From contig JBNGIS010007144.1 of assembly GCA_049999725.1 (NCBI GenBank), positions 55,204-112,532 on the forward strand: a stretch of DNA of 57,329 nt, written 5' to 3'. Shown piece by piece: positions 10,734 to 21,400 of the stretch. Both the position numbers and the translations under genes were made by a program. Source of the DNA: Haplomitrium mnioides (Eukaryota > Marchantiophyta > Haplomitriopsida > Calobryales). Position 1 is the first letter of the stretch; each line of letters begins with the position of its first letter. The notes below the pieces were generated by a model. That model was given only the letters and a program-made list of their open reading frames with translations, ran no database searches and was not told the DNA's origin.

Positions 10734-11995
10734 AAGCTACAGGCTGCTCATGAGCCTCTCAAAGCTGCCATGCATAAGCTTGAGAGTGTGAAAAGCCATG
10801 GTGAACTTGTTACTCCAATTCTACAACAACCCATAGTGTGGAGTCCACCTTTAGATGGCATTACCCTTCTGGAACCATTTGGAGGCATTGCTACAGGTTT
10901 GGAAGCATTGTTGCAATCTGGATTGGTAGTGAAGCGGTATGTGTATGTGGACACTGATCTTTGTGCCACACAGGTGGCAGAGTCTCGTATGTTGGAATTT
11001 TCCAGAAGGTTTCCACAACAATTTCCTCTTAGTGCATGGAAGTCCAGCTTCACCTATTTCCCTTCAGATGTTCAGCTGATCCAACAGCAACACATTGTGC
11101 TTCTTGGCTCTTTGGATCTTATCATTGCAGGATGGGAATGTCAAGGACTGTCCGCTGTTGGTTCTGGTTTAGGGTTAGCTGATAGCAGGTCTAGCCTTTT
11201 CATGGACATGGTTCAGGTCTTGACATGGGCTCAAGCATGCTACCTGACTATTGGCTACATCATGGAGAACACACCAGTTCAGTTTGATAAAAGGGCAGTA
11301 GTGCGAGAGGACTTTGTGCTAATTCAGCACTACCTAGGTTCTCCACTCCTTCTGGATGCAGTGCATTGTGGGTCTTATGCACATCGATTACGTAATTTTG
11401 GACCAACCTTGCCCCTGTTTCCTTGCTGGAGTTGGCTTTAAATTACACTGTTCGAGATCCTACACTCTAGGTAGGTGATATTTTGGATTCAGATAACTCT
11501 TGCCAACTGGTTACAAGGCAAGAGGCACCACCTTGGTACCCTGCCAACCTAGTTGGCCAACCACGGGCTGCTTGGCCTACCTTGGTTTCTTTTCATGGTG
11601 TACATGCTTTTCAGGGTGATGGTCCAGGGCTTGTTTATTGTCATGCTACAGGTACTTGGGATGAACCCAGTCCAAAGGAAAGAAAACGAGCTACGGGATT
11701 CCAATCAAGCACAACAGGTGACACCACGGTAACCAAGTTAGAGAGAAATTCTCTTCTTGGTAGGGTTATGGACTTGAATGCTCTCACTTGGCTCTTGATT
11801 ACCTGCTTTCTCTTTCAAATGCATCTCAATCCAATAGTGGATGTCACTTCAGCTGTTTCTGGTGATGTGCCCTCATGGCATCCAGACCCGGTGCATTTAC
11901 CCATTCACAACACTTTGCGCTTTGATTTGAGTGTTGTTGGAGAAAGTGTAGGGGGGGGGGGGGGGGGGAGAGGAGGTCCCATGCAATGTGACTGA
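10734..11995 (+). pseudogene. C5 cytosine DNA methyltransferase domain in the retrotransposon polyprotein
   Basis: Motifs appear in canonical order: motif I EPFGGIATGLEALL (~10870) with YVYVDTD as the acidic strand end; motif IV AGWECQGLSAVG with catalytic Cys at 11139; RSSLFMDMV; motif VI IMENTPVQ (~11263); motif VIII AHRLRNF (~11385), after which loss of one T in a T run shifts the frame; and motifs IX-X ERKRATGFQ and LLGRVMDLNALTWLL (~11670-11800). Canonical order argues against the DRM type, whose motifs are permuted; DNMT3-like is the closest fit by memory. The usual Pro-Cys of motif IV is Glu-Cys here. A TAG lies at 11468. It is flanked in frame by protease and RT, so it is part of the element and not a nearby host gene. 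Likely role: methylating the element's own cDNA or target chromatin (inference). Confidence 0.85.
11951..11968. repeat. G18 homopolymer in the polyprotein
   Basis: Eighteen consecutive G between the methyltransferase and RT. The frame on its left differs from that on its right, so slippage here (or a sequencing error) explains the apparent stop at 11993. Confidence 0.9.
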
Positions 11996-14582
11996 ATTTC
12001 ACTCTAACTTTTCAGAATCTGGCCACTCTAGACCTGCAAGTACTGTGGGGCTACCTTCCACCATTTCACCACAGAAGCCTGTTACAGAGTTGGACAGTGG
12101 AAGGCTCAACACTTCAGCTCCACTGGCTTCCTCTTCCAACTTTCCACATGTTGCCAATTTCACTTTTGTCATCGGCAATCAGCTGAACAAGAAACAGAGG
12201 GATCAAATCACCAATCTGTTATTGAAATATGAGGATGTCTTTGCTTACTCTATGAAAGATCTTAGCAAGTGTAAGGTGATGCAATTCTCCATTGAGCTCA
12301 TTGAGGAGAATCCCATCTATCGGCGCAAACACCGCCTAAGTAAGCATGAGTGGGAGTTAGTGGATGAGCGCTGCAAGGAACTCTATGAGGCTGGTCTTAT
12401 CCAGCCTTCCACTTCTGATTTTGCAGCAGCTACAGTGATGCCAGCTAAGAAAGACTCTAGTGGCTTGTGGACTGAAAAGAGGATGTGTGAGGATTATCGA
12501 CCACTGAATTTGGTTACTCCACAGAACAGGTATCCTATGCCCACAACTGAGGAGCTCTTTGACAACATTGGAGACTCATATATCTTCACCCTGGTGGATT
12601 TACGTCAGGGGTTCAATCAGATTGTGATTCAAGTTGCATATCACAAGAAGACTGCATTCCATGGAGGCAACCGATTGTGGGAATGGTTGGTAATGCCATT
12701 TGGATTGAAAAATGCCCCTATCTTCTTTCAACGAATCATGGATCAGGTACTGGAGGGTGCTGATTTCTTGAAATATTACATTGATGATGTCTTGGTGCAA
12801 AGCAAAGGTTTCAAACAACATTTGACCCATCTTGAGGAACTGTTTAGAAGGTTGAGGAAGGCAAACTTGAGGATTCACCCAAAGAAATGTGAGTTTGCTG
12901 TTAAATCAGTAGTGTATTTAGGACACAGAATCATTTCAAATGGGACCATGGCTCATTGGTCCAAGGTAGTGTCCATTCTGGAGATACGCAAGCCTACTGA
13001 TGTATCAACCCTTTGTAATTTTATTGGGTTGTGTAACTACTACATGATTTATGTGCAAGATTTCAGTACCATTGCCCATCCACTTTATGCGCTGTTGAAG
13101 AAGGATGTTACATGGGGATGGAGTGAAGAAACCCAGGTGGCGTTTGATACGTTGAAAGAGCGACTATCAGAGTATCCAGTACTCAGAAGGCCTGATTTCA
13201 ACCAGGTTTTCATTCTACATACAGATTGGAGTGCGTTAGGTATTGGTGCAGTGCTTGGGCAACCTGATGGAGAGGGGCACAAATATGTTATTGCATATGC
13301 TTCCAGGAGTAACAATAAGGCGGAGAGTAACTACTCCTCTTATGAAGGTGAGTGTTTGGTTGTCGTTTGGGCTGTAATACATTTCAGGCCTTACCTATAT
13401 GGCACCAAGTTCTTGCTATACACTGATCACCAGCCTCTGAAATGGCTCATGACCAATGACAAGCTTATAGGCAAATTGGCTCGTTGGGCACTCATACTAC
13501 AAGAGTATGAGTTTGAGGTGATTCACAGAGCTAGTGTTACACACCATAATGTTGACACTATGTCTCGTAGTCCTTTGACTACCTCTGCAGATCTTTCAGA
13601 TGCTCGGCAAGATTTTGACCAGGTCATGACATTGCAACCAGCAACAGTAACTGGTTATTTGGCCCTACTCTGTTGCACTGTGGAAGATCAGCTTATTGTG
13701 GATATTTGGGAGGACCAGGATACAGTACATTGTCTTCAGCATGGTCAGTACCCTCCAGGGGTGAGTGCAACGCAGAGAGACCGCATCCAACAAAGATCCA
13801 AACGTTATTTGTGGAAGGGAGATCATTTAGTTCGTTGTTTGCCCCAAGGAGAGAGGGTAGTGCCCCCTGTGGCTAAGAGAGTTGGTCTGGTCAAGAAGAT
13901 ACATGCTGAGCTTGGGCACTTTGGAATCAAGCGTACTTATAGCTTGATTGCTCCTCACTATCATTGGAGAGGTATGTATGCTCATATTCATGATGTGATT
14001 GCCAGATGTGAACAATGTGATAGGGTGCGCACTTCCTTCTCATCTAGGCAAGCTACTCTTCATCCAATGCCTACCAGGGGCCTGTTTTACCGTTGGTCTT
14101 GTGATTTGGCTAGAGAGCTACCTCTTACATCCAAGGGTAATCTCTATATAATGATCATGATTGAGCACTTCTCAAAATGGATTGAGTTAGTTGCCTTGCC
14201 GGATAATAGCTCACATAATACTAGCCAAACTTTCTTGCAGCAAGTGCTTAGCAAATTTGGGGCCTGTGCAGAATGTCTTACTTATCATGGTTCAGAATTC
14301 AAAGGTGAGTTTCAAGAGCTCTTGGACCAGGCACTCATTGATCATCGCAGAACTTCAAGAGATCATCCTCAAGCAGATGGCCTAGTAGAGCGGATGGTGC
14401 AAACTTGCAAGCAAGGACTGCGAAAGATCTGTTTGACCAAGAACAAGGAAGACTGGGACTTGGCACTACCTTACATCGCCATGGGGTATAGAATGTCTAA
14501 GCATGTCTCATTGCTTAATTTCTCACCCTATTTCCTCTTGTTTGGTCGACATCCGATTCCTCCATCTGCTATTGCTTCTTAG
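11988..14582 (+). pseudogene. RT, RNase H and integrase of the DNMT element
   Basis: One open frame of 864 codons. RT: VMPAKKDSSGLW, TLVDLRQGFNQI and the intact catalytic box YYIDDVLV (12777-12788). RNase H: HTDWSALGIGAVLG (~13210), EGECLVVVWAV and LYTDHQPLKWL, so the acidic residues are present. Integrase: HHCC zinc motif (HAELGHFGIKRTY ... CEQC, ~13900-14010); first catalytic Asp in CDLARELP; the second sits in LTYHGSEFKGEF where D is replaced (normally TDxGxEF); Glu in PQADGLVERM. Ends in TAG at 14580, after which the same frame continues. RT and RNase H look chemically intact; integrase does not. Length and order are those of Ty3/gypsy pol. Confidence 0.92.
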
Positions 14583-15150
14583 ATGCTGCCAGTGGTGGAT
14601 TTGGACTCAGTTATAGCCTGGTCCAATGTTATATCAGAGAGGGCTGCTCTCTTCAAAAGAGTCATGCCCATGGCTATGGAGAATCTTTGTATAACACAAC
14701 ACAGAGATACTTTGAGATATGCACACACACGAGGTGGCAGCTTCAAGCCCAAGGTGAGAAAGTTTGAGGTTGGTGACTTTGTCTATCTCCAACGGCAACC
14801 AAATGACACCTTGGACACATCTGACAGTCGTATTATTCTGCGAGTGAAGTCTTCTCAACCCCTCTGGAGTTTTGGAGTTGCAAGGGGCAGATGGCCGCAC
14901 AATCAAGGATCATTCTAAGAACTGTGCTCCTTGTCATGTGCCTAACCTGGATCCAACCATTGTCACTTCAAATTGGATTCCACTAGCTGATTACCCTTGT
15001 AAGGTGTGTCACAGGATTGATGATGCTGATCAGATGTTGTTATATGACCATTGCAACGGTGGCTACCACATGTTTTGTTTGTAGCCACAGTTGATGCAGG
15101 TTCCTCCAGGTCTCTGGTTTTGTGCTTCATGCGCTTCAACGGACAGCAGA
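14583..15150 (+). pseudogene. Integrase C-terminus and PHD finger
   Basis: After the TAG at 14580 the frame continues with the integrase tail (FEVGDFVYLQRQPNDTLD). A one-base shift near 14855 follows, then CAPCHVPNLDP and a C4HC3 PHD finger: CKVCHRIDDADQMLLYDHCN (~14998), YHMFCL, an in-frame TAG at 15082, then PPGLWFCASC. All eight zinc ligands are visible, although one Cys region reads YDHC. PHD fingers read histone H3 tails, so this module probably steers integration to particular chromatin, the role chromodomains play in other Ty3 elements (inference from that analogy). Confidence 0.8.
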
Positions 15151-15167
15151 TCCTCAAACCACTTGTG

Positions 15168-15210
15168 TGGGGGGGCGGTGGGGGTGGGGGGCGGGGGGGG
15201 GGGGGGGGTG
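15168..15210 (+). other. G-rich tract next to the A segment (polypurine-tract candidate)
   Basis: Almost pure G with a few C and T (GGGGGGCGGTGGGGGTGGGG onward). G-rich tracts just upstream of the 3' LTR prime plus-strand synthesis in LTR elements; here it lies upstream of segment A and not of the LTR start at 15405. It also has G-quadruplex potential. Confidence 0.45.
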
Positions 15211-15211
15211 G

Positions 15212-15402
15212 ATAATGGGGACCACATACATCCCCTTGCATTTCTTCTTTTTGGTGTAAGGCTGCTGTAATTTCAGGTTGCTGTAATTTCAATTTATGGA
15301 TTGTGAAGACAATGATACAGAGTTCAGATTAGCTGTTGTTTAGATGCCATGATGAAACCAGGTTTCCGATGTGGCAAGTCCACTTCTCTTTATGTCACAA
15401 CA
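15212..15402 (+). repeat. A segment: extra copy of the LTR 3' portion
   Basis: ATAATGGGGACCACATACAT to TTATGTCACAACA; closely matches 15823-16045, the last third of the 3' LTR. It lies between the G-rich tract and the complete 3' LTR, giving the order A-B-A'. Confidence 0.8.
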
Positions 15403-15404
15403 GC

Positions 15405-16045
15405 TGTCATGCAGGAATGTAGTGCTGATGTTGCACATCAGCACTCCCCCTCATTCCAGCCAGGGTATAGGTTTGTTTATATGCATCTATTAAATGCTAT
15501 TAGAGTGAGTAAGAGTGTATTCAGGTTTAATATTCTTATAGCAAGGCGAGGGCTCTTCTTGGAAATTTCTTTTGTTACAAGAACATAGAGCTAGCATAGG
15601 CTACTTGGGGCTGCTCTCCTGCTTCTACCCTAGTTTTTCTTGAATCTTAGCTTGGAGAGCAACACTATGGAAACACATACCATAGAATTGTTCCACACAC
15701 TTAGTTTTGATTCTTTAGATGCTCCCAGCACCTCATGGCATGGCGCTAGCGGGTCTACAGTAGTATACAGTTCTACATTACATTCTACAACTTACATGCA
15801 CTTTATTAGAAAGTCCTTTTATATAATGGGGACCACATACATCCCCCTGAATTTCTTCTTTTTGGTGTAAAGTTGATGTAATTTCAGGTTGCTGTAATTT
15901 CAGGTTGTTGTCATTTCAAGTTGCTGTAATTTCAGTTTATGGATTGTGAAGACAATGATACAAAGTTCAAATTAGCTGTTGTTTAGATGCCATGAGGAAA
16001 CCGGGTTTCTCATGTGGCAAGTCCACTTCTCTTTATGTCACGACA
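15405..16045 (+). repeat. 3' LTR of the DNMT element
   Basis: 641 bases, TGTCATGC...CACGACA, made of segment B (shared with 4629-5055) and A'. A perfect 11-bp stem hairpin with loop TGC lies at 15421-15445. The GCTGTAATTTCAGGTTGCTG phrase repeats three to four times near 15880-15935. Followed by TGAA. Confidence 0.85.
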
Positions 16046-16049
16046 TGAA

Positions 16050-16828
16050 AGTCTAAGCTCAAGCCTCTCAAGTGCTCTTCCTCTCTCTTCCCTCTTCTTA
16101 TATACTAGTCTAACAAATTACTACTAGTGAAACCTAAAGATTCTTTAACCCTAAGTAAAATCTAGCCTTGCAATTTTAAATTCTAAAGTATCTCCTAAAG
16201 TATCTTTGCCTTTTTCTCAAAAAGCTTCTCATTTGGAGCTTTCTTTAAAAGTAGTTCTAAAGAAACTTTAACTTTTTCCTACTTTTTCAAGAAGAAGCTT
16301 CTCATTTGAAGCCTTCCTTGACCAAGCATCTGATCTAGTCATCTATTCCCTTTCATTTTATCTTTAATACAAAAGCTATTTTTCATATTTCAAGATTCCT
16401 TCAGTGAGCAAGTCAAAGATTATTAAAGTACTTGTTATATACCTTGTTGGAAAGATTATAAAATAAGCTTTTTACTCATGAAACAATGTTTGCATTTTCT
16501 TATATTTAAATACTCTTTGTTTTAACTTTTCTGTACAATCATATTTTACCTTTGTCCGGTTATAACTTCCGGTTTACAACATATTTTTCACTTCTGTAAA
16601 TTGTTTCTAATGAAATTTGACATAAATTATATGCCTATGAATAGTAGCTCCAATAAGCACCTTATAAGAACAAAGTTCACTTTGTACACATTTTGCTGAA
16701 AAACCAAAAAACCTATGTTTCTTCTAATGACATTCAAATCCTCCATATCTTTCCGCCAAATACCACAATTACTATGCTATGAATTTCAAAACATAGAAGA
16801 AGCCATATATCCACCTCATGCCTTCGTA
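16050..16828 (-). repeat. OTA1 5' LTR, outer (5') part
   Basis: Reverse complement matches 38394-39219 and 49707-50480, including GTAAACCGGAAGTTATAAC and the minus-strand start now read as TACGAAGGCATG (TGTGAAGGCATG in OTA2). The LTR TATA box (TATATA) is at 16099-16104 on the minus strand, ~55 bases from the insertion point. Confidence 0.88.
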
Positions 16829-18231
16829 GTACAAAAGACAAAAGAAAAAAAAAATCAATCCTTACGTGTTTGAAAGATATTCAATCAACATTATTAATAC
16901 TAAAGTACACCATGTTTATCTTGATGAATCTTTTGAAGTTGAATCCTAAGAAGTTGATGCGAGTGACTAAATCCATTAATGAACCCTATTTTTTGTTGTG
17001 TACTTTGAATTTATATTGTAATTTTAGTTTATTATTTTATAAAGTATATGAGAATGTTATCAAGAAATTTCTTGAATTTATATGCCACCTTGAAAAACAT
17101 TCCAAGCTTATTAATTATATTCTATCTTTTTTTTATTGTTTTTCAAAAGAGTTTAATGTTTTGGTATTGCTGAAGCATATTCCCAAATCAACTACTTACT
17201 CATTTGCTTGTAAGGACTTTGATGTAAAACTTGAAATCCTTTGTGCGCATTGACTCTTATATTGAGCTTTGTACCTATTTTACTCATACATTCTGATTCA
17301 AAAAATGGAATTGTAGTCATGCTTATAGTTTGTTGTGGAAAATAGAACCTAAAATACATGTAGACTCGGATCTAGAAGTTTGAACCAAATGTGCATATAG
17401 GCTGTGTTGCAAAACTTAAAACCTATGTTTAGCACAGTCTTTGTTGCCGAGTGCTCAAAGGTTGAACTCAGAATCCTATGCGAGGAAAGATTTTGGTGCG
17501 GAAGTCGAACCCTTTCACATATAGTGGCTCTGATATGCAACCCTAAACTTTCTACATACAAAGACTACTATGTAGAACTTAGATTTTGCATCGCTCAAAG
17601 ACTCTCTTGTAAAACTCAAAAACTTTTGCTTAAAAGACTTTGGTAAAAAACTTGGAGCTTGCTGCTTATTTAGAATATGAAGTAAATATCTAAAGCCACT
17701 AGCCTTTTTTATTATGAATTATGACTCCTTTGCATATATAAATCTCTTAATTATAAAAGATTTTGAATTGCTGAAATCTTCTACATGCCCACATTAACCT
17801 TTGTGCACATGGATTTTGAACTACAAAAGAAGACTTCTTTCTTGCTTGAACTTGAAAATAGAGCTATGAAATCCATGCAATAATTGGTTTTGTTAGTTAT
17901 TGTGCCTTGGAATTCCAAACTCGTTCTCTTGACTTCTAGTATGCTTGGGTATTTTCCTCAAGTTTTCTATTTTGCTTTCACTAAATAAGTTTTAGTGGCA
18001 CAATGTCTATGAGTGCATAGAGTTATTGCAACCAAATTTATTTTAAAATAACTCATTTTGATGTATGTTTCAGGTTTTGGGCTTCAAAATATAACCAATG
18101 AAAAATGTAAGTTTTTTGTGAAAACATACTATAACTTTTTTACTTTTCATTGATTATGAGATTTCCAATATTTTCATAAAAACTAGGAATATTGTTCAAT
18201 TTTGCAAAATGAAATTGATTCTTGCTCTATC
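16829..18231. other. AT-rich DNA without a recognisable gene
   Basis: A 127-codon plus frame at 16870-17253 has no motif I recognise and is biased to hydrophobic residues as expected from AT-rich DNA. From about 17210 to 17650 a loose repeat of ~55-65 bases is visible (AAAACTTAAAACCTATG, CAAAGACTCTYTTG and variants), suggesting an old tandem array. Confidence 0.4.
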
Positions 18232-18405
18232 AAGTTTGTTAAAATGGAAAAAAAAATATAGCTCAAAAACTCATGTATTTTTTGTTTTTGAAAAATAACC
18301 TCATTTCCTTTGTTTTTTGAGCTTGAAAAAAAGTTTTTTTCCAGAAAAAAAAAAATCATGTTTTGAGTAACTTGTTTCTCGTTCAAAGTAGCAGTTGTTG
18401 ATTGC
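18232..18405. repeat. Dispersed repeat R1, copy 2
   Basis: Matches 1-175: AAAAACTCATGTATTTTTTG, then CATGTTTTGAGTAACTTGTT and TTCAAAGTAGCAGTTGTTGA. Confidence 0.55.
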
Positions 18406-21400
18406 TCGATATGTAGAAAGTATACCTTCTATTAGAACATCTCCCTTTGGCTGGTGAGCATCAAACTGAGAGGTTAGATGAATATTCTGAGAATCATTAC
18501 AAGTGCTTGTAAATTGTGATGTTGGAAACATGATTTATGTTTTGAGTCCTCATCTTTTTCTTTCAAGGATGGAAGCTACAATCTCTTGTTGGGCAAGGAA
18601 AAAGTCATTCCACCAATGAATATCTAAATCTGTTATGAACTTGTAGCAATTCTCACTTATAATGCCCTTAATTGCAAAGACTACTTTCTCAACGTCAACT
18701 TCTCTTGCTTCTTTTTTAGTTTGTTTGATTTCAAAATATACCTTTAGAGGGATCAATGTTGTACTTAGAATTTCTCTATTTGCTTCAAGTAGAGACTTGA
18801 GTTGACAAACACCATCCAGAGGTAGCCAAAATTCATTTATTGAAAATTGTTTGCTCTAAATCTTTGCCTTCAAATCACTCAACTTGAACTTGAATTAATG
18901 ATTGAAGGTAATATCATTTATCTTTTAAAACAAGAAAGGACGTTGTTGTAGAAAATTTTTGAAATCCTAAGTCTCCATCAAAAGAGTTACTTGTGGCTTA
19001 TTATATAAGACAATTGTAGCGTCTCGCTAAGACTCGTTATTGTAAAAGCCTTGACAAGTTTCAAACGTTTCGAGAATCTGCTAAATATTTGATTGATTTG
19101 ATTGTGAGTATTGCCGACTATGAGAAATCCTACTTTGATTTTTCAGAAAATATTCTTGGCGATGAAGAGACTAAGATATCTGAAGAAAATGGAATTCTTA
19201 TTCTCTCATGTCATGTTGTCCAAGTGAAGATACAAGGTGGAAGGTAGCAACCTTCAAACTCACAAAATATTTTATTGAGTATTGTAATTGTCAAACTAGA
19301 GCCACTTCTCAAGTTTTGATAGGTTGAAAAGACCCTCAAAGAAAGAAAATGATTGAAAATTAATGCACCTACAATGTGCACACCCATGAAACAATCATTA
19401 TCAATGTTTTTTGGTGGTGAAGGCAAGTGTTCATGGAATTGATGTTTTCTTTTGATCCATTCCATTGATCACAATATCCAAGTAACTTTGACCATCGATA
19501 TAGCATTTTCTTTGATAGTTTGCAAGTTTTGTTCTTTCTTTTGTTTGGTGGTCACGATGAAGAAACAATTGGTGTTTTATCACAAGCAACAACAATGACT
19601 CCTGATCTCGTTTATATCTGGTCGCGTCTTGGATTGAAAGCAACAATGGCAAAACCTCATATGCGCATAAGATCACAAACAACAAAAAGAAAACTTTCTA
19701 CAATGTCATTGACTCTTGGCATGCTTTGGATTCAAATTAAAAATAGCAAATTATCTACGCACATAGTCTTAGACAACAACAACAATTTCTAGGCTTTTTT
19801 GACTCCAACCACAATTACAATTCAAATCAATAATAAAAAATCTATGTGCGCATAAGGTAACAAAAATTAACATCTCCAAGACCAAGCTTTGACTCTAGTT
19901 AGTTCTAGATCGACATCTCTCACCCAATGAGTTCTGCAAGTATTAGTTATTTGAAGCATGCTGAACAAAAGCGGTTTTTTAGACAACAAGTAAGAAGAGC
20001 ATCATAATAACCATTGGTTTACAATGAAAAGAAATTTGCTACCTTTTTCGAACTCCAAAACTGATTTCCCATATCAATTTAATTTCTTTGCAAGTTTTTC
20101 AAACAACAAATCTATTGCGCTTAGGAATTTTGATATTTGGAAAATATGTTCTCCAATGTTTTGTAAAACTAAAAAAAACTAAGAATACAATCGAGATACT
20201 TCTCTTTCAAATAAGTTGTATAGTAGTCATAAACTTCTCATTTGGTAAAATTGTTTGGCAAATTATATAATTTAATTGAATTCAAGTTAATTAAAATAAA
20301 CTTTGTGAGTGGGCATTCTCTCATAGTGTCTTTGAAAAAAAATTGTCCATCTATTCATGCACAAATACTCCTTTGGCAAATAATTCTCTATTTCCAAAAA
20401 TGCTTTTATGATCTGCATTCTTGAGATTTTGAATCCTTTAGATTCAATCATTCCCTATAGATAATATTAACTTGAAGGCTCTTCTACATACAATGGTGCT
20501 GCCAAATACAGTAAATCGATTGTCAAGATTGGAGTATTTTCTTCTTCTTCTTTTTTGACAGGAAGCAAAAACTTTATTTCCACACATCAAATACAATTGT
20601 CTTAGAGGTAAAACATCAAAGTTTGGACTAAAGCAAACCACTTCCTTGAAGATAGCCAAGTTGAGATACAAAGATGTCTAGCGACAGCTACCAAACTATA
20701 AAATCTATCATATGTTCTCCTAAGGTATATCACTAACCTCATGCCATCAATCCATAAAATAATCAACATAAAACTACCAGTCAATTCTACTTCAAGAAAA
20801 TTTCAGTAAATCTTGTAGTTGATAACACTATCTTCATTCTGGTTCTACCAAAAGTTGAGAGGGGATTACACTGTGCAACATCGAATCATCCTCCGATGAG
20901 ACTTCTAAGGAATCTTCTTCATCTTCCAAAATTTTCTTCCCCTTGAGGTCTAGTTTATGGCTCATCTGGTCCACCTTGCTAGCCATTATCTGCCCTATCA
21001 TTTTCCCCAAGTCTAGGGTCTTGGCCACTCTCTGAGATCTGCTCAGGTGATCCAAAGCTCTGCAACATTTGATTCTTTCTTTGGCTTGTTACGCCGAGTG
21101 TAAACGCTTGATGACCTTCTTCCACTTCTTTTGTCCCTTATCAGAAGCAAGGTTCTCATGGGCTGCCACTTGGGGTCTTTTCTTGGTATTCCCTACTACA
21201 ACGTACTATCTTAATTCTTCATGCTTTGCTGAAAGTACATTTCTCTCAAAACTCTTAAGAAATTTGTCTTGTATAATGAAAACAATTATTTCGACAACAT
21301 GAAATTCCTCTCAATTTTAAATTTGATATCAAATTGAACTTTTTCTTTACAAATCTCTCATCATGATGGACTTTTAGCAATGAATTATCACGTATAGGAT

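Larger units (their letters stand above)
4629..16045 (+). mobile_element. DNMT-carrying Ty3-type LTR retrotransposon with PHD finger
   Basis: An 11.4-kb plus-strand insertion with TGTC...GACA termini and a TGAA target duplication (4625-4628 and 16046-16049). It encodes, in order, gag, aspartic protease, a C5 cytosine methyltransferase, RT, RNase H, integrase and a PHD finger. These would be one polyprotein; it is now broken by eight in-frame TAG codons (8496, 8625, 9045, 9771, 10731, 11468, 14580, 15082) and a few one-base frameshifts (near 8326, 11397, in the G tract at 11951, and near 14855). The 5' LTR is truncated and followed by 2.4 kb of foreign sequence including a peroxiredoxin-like frame. 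Retrotransposons carrying C5 methyltransferases were, as I recall, reported for charophyte Ty3 elements and dinoflagellates (de Mendoza et al. 2018); a land-plant copy with a PHD finger is less familiar to me. Confidence 0.9.
1241..16828 (-). mobile_element. OTA1: Ty3/gypsy (non-chromodomain) element, 3'-truncated, LTR split by nested insertion
   Basis: Minus-strand element paralogous to OTA2 (38394-50840). In minus-strand order it has a 5' LTR (16828-16050 plus 4628-4273), a primer-binding remnant, gag, protease and the start of RT; it ends at the tandem satellite near 1240, so the rest of RT, RNase H, integrase and the 3' LTR are missing. The two LTR pieces sum to about 1135 bases against 1134 for the OTA2 3' LTR, which proves the 4629-16045 block is a clean insertion. 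The RT signature (PLPFIDEILEEVVGHEWYS) resembles the Tat/Athila-type branch that lacks a chromodomain; that assignment comes from recalled family features, without a tree. Confidence 0.85.

Noticed and set aside
10734-11995. Host DNMT gene interrupted by a retrotransposon.
   Set aside because: It is in the same frame as the protease before it, keeps the canonical motif order without introns, and lies between protease and RT inside the duplicated target sites.
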